64,000 bases of DNA from Rickettsiales endosymbiont of Stachyamoeba lipophora (GTDB taxonomy: Bacteria > Pseudomonadota > Alphaproteobacteria > Rickettsiales > 33-17). The translations under genes and the position numbers were made by a program. Under the pieces are notes generated by a model that did no database searches, was not told the origin of the DNA, and saw nothing but the letters and a program-made list of their open reading frames with translations. Location: contig NZ_CP033611.1 of the NCBI RefSeq assembly GCF_003932735.1, forward strand, positions 62,001 through 126,000, in the 5' to 3' direction. Shown here piece by piece: positions 57,809 through 64,000 of this stretch. The stretch's first letter is position 1. Each line of letters begins with the position of its first letter.

Positions 57809-57904
57809 TAAGCAATTCATTAACTCACAGCTATCAAGCAATGATATCTTAGCAAGCATCCTTGCTTTTAACTAAATTCATAAACAGATAAATTTATGAA
57901 AAAT

Positions 57905-57995
57905 AGGAAGATACACATTAAAAGTCATAATATCTTTATAATATTTAGTTCGAAGTGTATCCCCTAAGGGCAGTCACTCCGAAAAACTTTCTTTT
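57905..57995 (+). repeat. Structured repeat, copy 2
   Basis: Second copy of the element at 56780. Hairpin 57950-57984 keeps TTCG/CGAA and AGT/ACT, while the inner stem has changed on both sides to CCC/GGG. A U-rich tail follows. The compensatory change argues that the fold is selected. Confidence 0.6.
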
Positions 57996-58124
57996 TCAAA
58001 CTTTCTCGTATCATATTGATTATCTATACAAAACCTAAAATACTACCTTGCCTTTATTTATAAAAATTAATATGTTTATATAATTAAATAACATTGAAAA
58101 AATATTATTTTTTAAATTTAATTA

Positions 58125-58613
58125 ATGAATGCAGCTACATTGCTTAAAATACTAAATAATCATTCAGACAAACAAAAGAATTTATGTACCTTTGATTTAG
58201 CACTCAGCATCTGGTAGAAGTAGGAAAAAACCTTAATGAACTATACACAATCTTACAAGCTCCAAATCTACCCTGGGTAAAGGCAAGGACCTCTGCTGAA
58301 AAGGAATATACAAGAGGAGCTGAGGCTATATTAAAGAATGTAATACAAATTGATTGATCGAAATACATGGAAAGAAATCTAAGTAACAATACATTTACCT
58401 ATAGATATGGTGTATCCTTTTAGTAACTTTTTGCCACGCAATACAGAGACCAACCTTGCCTTTCTCCATTAAGGTTTCTACCAACAAGCAAACGATGCTT
58501 GAAATAAAAAGATGAATCTTGTTGAATAATTAGAAAAGAAAGACCACAAAGATCTAAAGGGCCAAGCTGCCAAAATAGCTTCGGTTAAAAATGCTTTTAA
58601 TATATTAGAATAA
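58125..58613 (+). pseudogene. Decayed EKEYTRGA family copy 2
   Basis: ATG 58125 opens 30 codons (MNAATLLKILNNHSDKQKN) to TAG 58215; reading continues in another frame with LNELYTILQAPNLPWVKAR and SAEKEYTRGAEAILKN, then a broken LPIDMV...FSNFLPRNTET segment and a charged tail. It matches the relic at 57491-57808 in order and motif, and is more degraded. Confidence 0.5.
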
Positions 58614-58961
58614 GCAAAAGATTTATCTTTTAAAGAGATATAGTTTTTAATTTCACTATCTTAACAAGATAAATAAATCCTATAATTAATTTTATTAAAA
58701 GGAATAAATGAGCAATAATATTTAATCACTTTAATGTATAAACAAATCAAAAATATCTTGAAAGAACTAGGGCATCAAAAATCCTTGTGCCCACTATTAA
58801 TTTTTTAGCTTAGGTACAAATTCCTAAATTTAATCTTTTAATTTTATTTTACTCAAGTTATAAAAAATTGCTTAATTAAACGTTTACAATTAAGAAAATC
58901 ATTGGCTAATTTAGCAATATTGTTTATATTACATTTTAATAACTTTAAAAAAAAAGAAATC
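58614..58961. other. Gene-free stretch
   Basis: AT-rich spacer following the second relic; no RNA gene, repeat or ORF was seen. It should contain the promoter of the gene at 58962. Confidence 0.45.
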
Positions 58962-59438
58962 ATGGCTTTATTTGGTAGAATAGCAGAAGTTGGTGTTGGC
59001 TTAGTAGCTGGCAGCATATCTACAGCAATTGAATTTATCGATGCACCTTTACACATCGTTTATGGCGCAGCTGAAACAGCGCTTTTTGCATTACCGGCAG
59101 TTGTTTCCAGTAGTGCTTCTTCATGTGTTAAAAATGGATTGCAACATATTGGATTTGGATTGGTGGAAGGAGCGTGCGCTTCATCAGGCATTACCTTCTT
59201 GAGTACGCCTATTCAATATCTCATTGAAGACCAAATCAATATGCCAATTATGTTAGAAATAAGTGGAAATATTTGGTCAGGTCCTCATACTTATCATCCA
59301 TTCTCATATGAAGAATTTAAGCCTATAATTGATAAACATTTTCTTCCAGCCCAAAATTCAATACAAACTCATCATCATTATCATGGTGAACAACTTGCTG
59401 TTGAAACCACCCAAGCGATAGAAGCTGATTACGCTTAA
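58962..59438 (+). CDS. Unknown protein with hydrophobic N-terminal half
   Basis: Encodes 158 residues from ATG 58962; the frame is open further upstream from a TTG at 58902 with no support. Residues 5-60 are alanine/glycine/valine-rich (VGLVAGSISTAIEFI, ALFALPAVVSSSASS) and may insert in membranes. The C-terminal half is polar with a histidine run (THHHYHGEQ). No family recognised. A hairpin terminator follows directly. Confidence 0.6.
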   Translation: MALFGRIAEVGVGLVAGSISTAIEFIDAPLHIVYGAAETALFALPAVVSSSASSCVKNGLQHIGFGLVEGACASSGITFLSTPIQYLIEDQINMPIMLEISGNIWSGPHTYHPFSYEEFKPIIDKHFLPAQNSIQTHHHYHGEQLAVETTQAIEADYA

Positions 59439-59442
59439 TCAA

Positions 59443-59481
59443 AAGAGAAAAAGGATATCAATAAATTATCCTTCTTCTCTT
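59443..59481. terminator. Probable terminator
   Basis: A 15-bp stem with one mismatch (59443-59457 with 59467-59481), loop 9 nt, between convergent genes; no long T-run. Confidence 0.55.
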
Positions 59482-59529
59482 GTTCCCCTAGCTACAACTC
59501 TACTATATACTTCTTACAAACAAACCATC

Positions 59530-59907
59530 TTAAGTAGATCGTGGTACTAATAAAATTACTGAAGCTCCTATAAGACATATTACTGCTCCGAGTATATCCC
59601 ATTTATCGGGCATATTTCCCTCTGCTAAATACATCCAAAATAGTGAAAAACATATATAAATTCCTCCATAAAATGCATAGGCTCTACCGGCAAATTCTGT
59701 TTCAACTACAGTTAACGAATAAGCAAACAACCATAAACATAATGTACCCGGTATAAGCCATAGAATGGATTTACCTAGCTTAAACCAAGCCCAAAATGTA
59801 TAACACCCAGCAATTTCGGTAATAGCAGCAATTATCAAAGCAACATATTGTATTTTTAAAATCATAAACATAATAAAAGTTAAAAAAATTATATCGGTTA
59901 AAGCCAA
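59530..59907 (-). CDS. YnfA-family small membrane protein
   Basis: UPF0060/YnfA family, a four-helix membrane protein of the small multidrug-resistance-like fold; transport of cationic compounds is proposed for some members. [40 protein letters not shown] and [17 protein letters not shown] are strong matches. At 125 residues it is longer than the usual 108; an internal Met near residue 14-18 may be the true start. Confidence 0.9.
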   Translation of the reverse strand: MALTDIIFLTFIMFMILKIQYVALIIAAITEIAGCYTFWAWFKLGKSILWLIPGTLCLWLFAYSLTVVETEFAGRAYAFYGGIYICFSLFWMYLAEGNMPDKWDILGAVICLIGASVILLVPRST

Positions 59908-60063
59908 TATTTCTACTTCAAAAATATTTTATTATTATCTTTATTTTCTTTAATAAGTCGATGATTTCAATGTGCAAGTTAAATATTATCCTTTTTTCAT
60001 TTTGAAATTAAAAATTACCAGTGACATTATTAAACTTAAGGAATTAACCAAGTGGAGTAAAAA

Positions 60064-60372
60064 ATGGCACAAAACAACACCGATAACCATATAGAGAAAA
60101 TGAAAGATACAATTACTGAACTTAAGAATGAATTAAAGTCTAAAGAAGGTGTGCAAAATATAATAAAGGGAGCAAGTATGGCCAAGGAAGGAATCGAACA
60201 AAGTGCCTATGAACTGGGTAGTAAAATCAAAGAAGAAGTAAATAAGAGTCAGGAATATGCAAAAAACACCCTACATTATGTAGAGGAGCAAGCGAAAAAT
60301 CAACCATTCTTAGCCATAGGAATTTCCTTCTTACTTGGCATGATTGTATCGCGTTTATGTAAAAGCAAATAG
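60064..60372 (+). CDS. YqjD/ElaB-like (DUF883) membrane-anchored protein
   Basis: Encodes 102 residues: a long charged amphipathic helix, likely coiled coil (residues 1-75), then a C-terminal anchor (PFLAIGISFLLGMIVSRL) with basic end. This is the layout of YqjD/ElaB, inner-membrane proteins that tether ribosomes in stationary-phase E. coli. A weak ribosome site (GGAGTAAAAA) precedes the ATG. Followed after 8 bases by a YqjE-like gene. Confidence 0.8.
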   Translation: MAQNNTDNHIEKMKDTITELKNELKSKEGVQNIIKGASMAKEGIEQSAYELGSKIKEEVNKSQEYAKNTLHYVEEQAKNQPFLAIGISFLLGMIVSRLCKSK

Positions 60373-60380
60373 GTCTAGAA

Positions 60381-60731
60381 ATGAATTTAAAAAAGCTTCT
60401 TGGATACCTAGCTGCAGTAATTGTTCCTCAGGTATCCACCAATCAAAAGATACCTATTGAGGCGCTTTTAATTTTAATAACCGGATGTATAAGTATTATT
60501 GTAGCAAAAGTTTTCTTAGGTCTATCTCTATATAAGGCATTATGTCTTATTTATACTCAAAGTGAAGCAATGCTGGCTACTGCTGCGGTATTTCTTATGA
60601 TGGCTATACTATTAATTATGATAGCAAAGTACTATCTTAAAAAGGCTGCTTCAAAGAGCATAATTATGAAAGAATATAGCTTAGTAAAAAATGTCTTGAG
60701 TGCATTGATAGCTGGGTACAATAGTAAATAG
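60381..60731 (+). CDS. Small membrane protein, YqjE-like position
   Basis: Encodes 116 residues with two hydrophobic hairpins, for example EALLILITGCISIIVAKVFL and ATAAVFLMMAILLIMIAKYY. Lysine-rich loop and tail. In other bacteria a YqjD-type gene is followed by a two-helix YqjE membrane protein; position and topology fit, sequence similarity cannot be judged by eye. Confidence 0.6.
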   Translation: MNLKKLLGYLAAVIVPQVSTNQKIPIEALLILITGCISIIVAKVFLGLSLYKALCLIYTQSEAMLATAAVFLMMAILLIMIAKYYLKKAASKSIIMKEYSLVKNVLSALIAGYNSK

Positions 60732-61000
60732 GAAGAGTTACTTTATTAGAGTTAGCCATAAACCTTATTTGTTAGCTCATCACTTATAAAGTGTTGAAAT
60801 AAAATGCCATATTAAGGAAGAACTATTTTGCCTATATTTGATAAAATTTTTAATCGAAAATGAGTTAATATTTTGTAGTGAGGGTTGCTTGTTTTAAAAA
60901 ATATTTGATTTTTTATAGCCAATAATACTCCAAGCAACTTAATAATAAAAATTTTTACAGCGCCCAAATTATACATTACAACAAACTATATTTAAATTAT

Positions 61001-61582
61001 ATGAACCTAGAAGAACTACAAACGCAAATAACTGAATATATAGCAAAGGATTCTCTTTCGCCAATTGGTTCGCGCCCAATATTGCAAATAAGCAGCACAG
61101 CAAAATTATTGATTATTGGCCAAGCTCCAGGAATAAGAGCTCAAACTTCGGGAATCCCATGGAATGATGCTTCAGGTGATAGGTTAAGAGCTTGGCTTAA
61201 TTTATCCAAAGAGGTCTTTTATGATAAGAATAAAGTTGCCATCATACCTATGGGGTTTTGTTATCCAGGACAGAATATCCATGGTGGTGATAGGCCACCT
61301 AATATTCAACATGCAATAACTTGGCATAAATCATTGCTTGGACTAATGCCTAATATCAAGCTTACATTACTAGTTGGTCGCTATGCCCAACATTATTATC
61401 TGCAAGATAGGGCCAAAGCTAAGATGGCTGAAACTATTCAAGCTTGGCAAGAATATTTACCGCAGTATTTAGTGTTGCCTCACCCAAGCTGGCATAACAA
61501 TAGATGGATTAAAAGCCACCCTTGGTTTGAACAGGAATTGATACCCGCGTTAAGAGCACAAGTGCAGCAAATTTTTAAATAA
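61001..61582 (+). CDS. Uracil-DNA glycosylase-superfamily protein
   Basis: Encodes 193 residues of the UDG-like fold. Motif 1 is IIGQAPGIRAQTSGIPWNDA (instead of GEAPG), then PMGFCYPG, GGDRPP, TLLVGRYAQHYYL and HPSWHNNRWIKSHPWF as the C-terminal His loop. It fits the uracil-DNA glycosylase family proteins often annotated next to UDGs in alphaproteobacteria, distinct from the family-4-like enzyme at 48000. Substrate is unproven; the PWND loop lacks the Asp/Asn arrangement of canonical motif A. Confidence 0.78.
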   Translation: MNLEELQTQITEYIAKDSLSPIGSRPILQISSTAKLLIIGQAPGIRAQTSGIPWNDASGDRLRAWLNLSKEVFYDKNKVAIIPMGFCYPGQNIHGGDRPPNIQHAITWHKSLLGLMPNIKLTLLVGRYAQHYYLQDRAKAKMAETIQAWQEYLPQYLVLPHPSWHNNRWIKSHPWFEQELIPALRAQVQQIFK

Positions 61583-61875
61583 ATTATATATTGTTATAGT
61601 CTGATAATAATTTCTCAAAATTGAGGCAAAGGCTCAAAACAACGCTGGTTATAGTTTATTGTATCTATTCCCGAGCTAAGCTTGCATAATAAAATCATAT
61701 ATAGGCAGCTTATAGAGATAAGCTGAATTATGAATATGCGTTAAATATTAACATAAATAATAAATCTATTACTACAATAAATAGTATAATTTCAGATACT
61801 TAATAATTCACATTGATAATAAAATGTGTTAATATATTAAGACCCAATACATTTTTAATACTAGTGGTTAAGTAT

Positions 61876-63345
61876 ATGGCCAATGACGATAATAATTTAA
61901 ACAATAATGATAAAGCAACAATCATCCCTATCAATAAAGAATACACTCTAGAAGCTTTAATGGATGAGTTAGAAGAAGCTATTGATGAGCTTAATCAGGC
62001 ACCTAATGATAGTAATATCGAAAAAAAGGTTACTGATCTTTTAAAGAATGTTGAGAATGAAGTTGACTTAGCCGAAAAATCCCCATGGTTATATTTGGTA
62101 CTTAAGAAATTGGGGATCGGCAAAAAAAGTAAAGCAGAAGGAAAACAGCAATCTGGATCAATGCTTGATGGGTTATTAGATATACTCGTTAATGGCCTAG
62201 TTAATTTGGCCTTTAAAAGTCTGGAATTAGCAGGGTTAAAAAACTTTGGTAAAGGTTTTAAAATAACACAATTAGAATTATTGCAGCAACGATTAGAAAA
62301 GGTTATAGATAAATTAAAAGATAAAGATGGGATTCTACAAAAACGTATTAGTGAAAAACTTAAAGGCCTAAAAAAAGAAGTAGAAAATAAGCTAGTAAAA
62401 GAATTTACCAATAAAGATTTAAATATCTCAAAAGAAAAACAGATCAAACGAGAACAGGGCCAAACTCAGGAACCGGAAACAACCAAAGCTCAACAAAAAC
62501 CACAACAAATGGCTGAAGGCAGCCAACAGAGCAACAGTGATAGGCTAAAAGCTGCTGCAACCATTCCCTTAAAAGATATTCCAGCACCACCACGCCCCAC
62601 TGTTACATCACCTATACCTCGAGCACCAGAAGTACCAATAAAGCCTATAACAAGCAACAACCCAGGCAGCACAAAACCTATGCAGGCAGGCTCGCCAGTT
62701 GGTGCTTTGGGTCCTAAGCCAAGTGCTACTACTAAGCCAGGAATAATAGGACAATATCCTGAGAGGCCAATCACCCCTGCCCCAAAAACTACGCCAGAAT
62801 CCTCCAACACTTCTAAAGCTGCGGAACCTGCAAGCAAAAAAGCTGAAGCTAATCGGGATAAGAATACACCATCGGCTCAAGACAATCATAACAAAGAAGC
62901 TCGTGTACCTTCATCGTCAGTAAATCCTAAATTAGATGCAGAGGATTTAGATATTTTTTCTTCATCGCAGGAAATAGCAAGCGAAATAGAGAAAAATGAT
63001 CACGCTGCTACTGCAATAGGAAAGCCATTACAAAAAGGGTTAGGGCAAGATCGTGGAGCATTAAAGAGGGTGCCAAGCGCAGAACCTGTAAAGGAAGACG
63101 TTACAAAGAGTGCTAATAATGCTAACGTAAAAATAGAGAATTCAAATGGGGTATCAAGTATGAAATCTATGGAAAATCCTAGCGCAATAAAACCTTCTAA
63201 TACTTCTAAAGGGAATTCACCCCAAAAAGAACCGGGAGTATTAAATGGAGTATCAAGCATGAAACTTGTAGAGAATCATGAGGCAATAAAGCCTACTATC
63301 ACTCCTAATGTTAAAAACAATGCAGATAAAGGAATAGATAGGTAA
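61876..63345 (+). CDS. Coiled-coil protein with Pro-rich linker and C-terminal repeat
   Basis: Encodes 489 residues from ATG 61876; an upstream in-frame TTG at 61813 is unlikely. Residues 1-200 are charged helices, partly coiled coil (QLELLQQRLEKVIDKLKDKD), with a hydrophobic patch near 95-120. Residues about 225-330 are Pro/Thr/Ala-rich (KDIPAPPRPTVTSPIPRAPE), disordered. Near the C-terminus a motif NGVSSMKxxENxxAIKP occurs twice (about 415 and 455). No signal peptide or known domain. A soluble, modular, disordered protein of this kind could be a secreted effector; this is not shown. Confidence 0.68.
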   Translation: MANDDNNLNNNDKATIIPINKEYTLEALMDELEEAIDELNQAPNDSNIEKKVTDLLKNVENEVDLAEKSPWLYLVLKKLGIGKKSKAEGKQQSGSMLDGLLDILVNGLVNLAFKSLELAGLKNFGKGFKITQLELLQQRLEKVIDKLKDKDGILQKRISEKLKGLKKEVENKLVKEFTNKDLNISKEKQIKREQGQTQEPETTKAQQKPQQMAEGSQQSNSDRLKAAATIPLKDIPAPPRPTVTSPIPRAPEVPIKPITSNNPGSTKPMQAGSPVGALGPKPSATTKPGIIGQYPERPITPAPKTTPESSNTSKAAEPASKKAEANRDKNTPSAQDNHNKEARVPSSSVNPKLDAEDLDIFSSSQEIASEIEKNDHAATAIGKPLQKGLGQDRGALKRVPSAEPVKEDVTKSANNANVKIENSNGVSSMKSMENPSAIKPSNTSKGNSPQKEPGVLNGVSSMKLVENHEAIKPTITPNVKNNADKGIDR

Positions 63346-63368
63346 AATTATAATTTTACCTATCTATT
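63333..63368. terminator. Perfect 36-bp palindrome, bidirectional terminator
   Basis: AATAGATAGGTAAAATTA (63333-63350) is followed directly by its exact reverse complement (63351-63368). It overlaps the stop of the gene ending 63345 and lies just before the convergent gene ending 63378, so it can terminate both. Note that a loop would have to open within the AT centre. Confidence 0.6.
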
Positions 63369-63377
63369 TGAATATAT

Positions 63378-63833
63378 TTATCTATGATAAAGTGTAGGCT
63401 TCTGTTGAGCATGATCTTTAAGAGTTTCTATTTTTTTAACAAAAACTTTTGGGCGTGCAATCCAATTTTCTTTAAACTCATCTAAATCTTTACTTTTTTG
63501 AGAAGAAAGTTTTTTAATTTGATCTAGTTTGTCTGGTTTATCTTGATAGATTTTAAGTTTTAAATCTTGTGATTTACTAGCTAGCTTGGCAACATTACTT
63601 AAATAATTTTCTTCTTTAGCAATGCCGTTATTTAATTGTTTTTGAATATCAACTAATTTATCTAGGTATTGACCGCGTGTTTTAGGATCAATATCTTTCA
63701 TATTCATCATAAATTTGCCAGCTTGATCTATAAGCGGTTTTAATTTCTTAGCTTCTTTTTCCGCATGCCCAATAGTTTGCTTTTCTTTTAGGTCTGTAAT
63801 TAGTTCCTCAATTCTCTTAATAGCAAAAGACAT
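63378..63833 (-). CDS. Coiled-coil unknown protein
   Basis: Encodes 151 residues from ATG 63833, with an AAGGAG site 7 bases upstream; a TTG two codons earlier is in frame. Nearly all helical and lysine/aspartate-rich, with heptad-like stretches (IKRIEELITDLKEKQTIG, LDKLVDIQKQLNNGI). No membrane segment, signal peptide or known domain. Basic C-terminus. Function unknown. Confidence 0.65.
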   Translation of the reverse strand: MSFAIKRIEELITDLKEKQTIGHAEKEAKKLKPLIDQAGKFMMNMKDIDPKTRGQYLDKLVDIQKQLNNGIAKEENYLSNVAKLASKSQDLKLKIYQDKPDKLDQIKKLSSQKSKDLDEFKENWIARPKVFVKKIETLKDHAQQKPTLYHR

Positions 63834-63898
63834 AAACAATCTCCTTCATAGGTTGGTTATTAATTTATAACCTAGGTATAAACGGCTTGTCAACAACA

Positions 63899-63925
63899 TT
63901 AACATGTTAATTAAAATTGCGTTAA
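63899..63925 (-). promoter_or_regulatory. Palindrome and CtrA-like half-sites
   Basis: TTAACATGTTAA (63899-63910) is a perfect 12-bp palindrome, followed by TTAA-N7-TTAA (63911-63925; on the minus strand TTAACGCAATTTTAA). It lies about 65-90 bases before the gene ending 63378. Role is inferred and the base composition makes chance matches likely. Confidence 0.3.
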
Positions 63926-64000
63926 AATTAATTGTCATTAATTACATAAAAATCAAGTAAATAGGTAGTAAATCTTGTTAGTCAACGCTTAATTGCTTAT

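Noticed and set aside
61813-61875. TTG start extending the Pro-rich protein by 21 residues
   Set aside because: The extension is unlike the rest and the ATG at 61876 starts a typical charged N-terminus.
1-64000. CRISPR array, prophage, integrated plasmid or complete insertion sequence
   Set aside because: No regularly spaced short repeats, phage structural genes, replication genes or transposases were seen; XerC at 53014 is in a housekeeping context.

Overview
The window is AT-rich bacterial chromosome. It mixes alphaproteobacterial housekeeping genes (GatCAB, Mg-type HemB, SdhE, Mfd, XerC, a family-4-like uracil-DNA glycosylase, alpha-type OmpR/EnvZ-like pair) with ankyrin proteins, an F-box/LRR protein, many lineage-specific membrane proteins and visible gene decay. 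This points to an obligate or facultative intracellular alphaproteobacterium, most likely Rickettsiales. Acetyl-CoA synthetase, cytochrome bd, chorismate lyase and the MEP-pathway gene ispE suggest a larger-genome amoeba or protist symbiont (Midichloriaceae/Jidaibacter-like) rather than Rickettsia proper. The taxonomic placement is inference.

Layout. 1-3.3 kb: riboflavin synthase between two membrane proteins that look like divergent paralogues; the first runs off the left edge. 3.4-7.0 kb: hemB-sco1-response regulator-histidine kinase, tightly packed. 7.0-8.8 kb: a decayed gene and a lysine-rich unknown. 8.9-11.2 kb: gltX overlapping a PstS-like binding protein. 11.3-12.8 kb: two small membrane ORFs and a UbiC-like chorismate lyase. 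12.8-18.1 kb: two tandemly duplicated ankyrin genes with a stranded copy of the acs 3' end between them, then acs. 20.3-22.4 kb: a 690-residue protein with three F-box-like modules followed by LRRs. 22.5-29.3 kb (minus): pmbA-msbA-sdhE-mfd. 29.4-30.6 kb: unknown plus ruvX. 30.6-36.8 kb: gatCAB, then an SDR, a GT2 glycosyltransferase and a flippase-like membrane protein in an overlapping chain, and a small secreted peptide. 36.8-41.1 kb (minus): cydAB-hemF-mscS. 41.2-43.7 kb: ispE-peroxiredoxin-trxB. 43.9-47.9 kb: large membrane unknown, NlpD-like lipoprotein, tRNA-Lys. 48.0-50.1 kb: uracil-DNA glycosylase and gltA. 51.1-55.5 kb: membrane unknown, transaldolase-xerC, rpe-cutA, tRNA-Gln. 55.6-64 kb: accessory region with a short helical-repeat protein, two decayed relatives, a duplicated hairpin element, a YnfA-family protein, a YqjD/YqjE-like pair, a UDG-like protein and a proline-rich unknown.

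Functional themes. Respiration and heme (hemB, hemF, sco1, cydAB, sdhE, gltA, ubiC) are well represented. Indirect Gln-tRNA synthesis is covered by gltX, gatCAB and tRNA-Gln(UUG). Candidate host-directed proteins are the two ankyrin proteins, the F-box/LRR protein and several unknowns. Both ankyrin genes carry a direct repeat TTAA-N7-TTAAC 40-55 bp upstream of the start, which matches the CtrA box of alphaproteobacteria; the membrane unknown at 51.1-52.2 kb has another. The most notable items are the triplicated F-box/LRR architecture, the CtrA-box/ankyrin duplication, the TALE-like ~33-residue repeat protein at 57.0 kb and the covarying hairpin repeat beside it.
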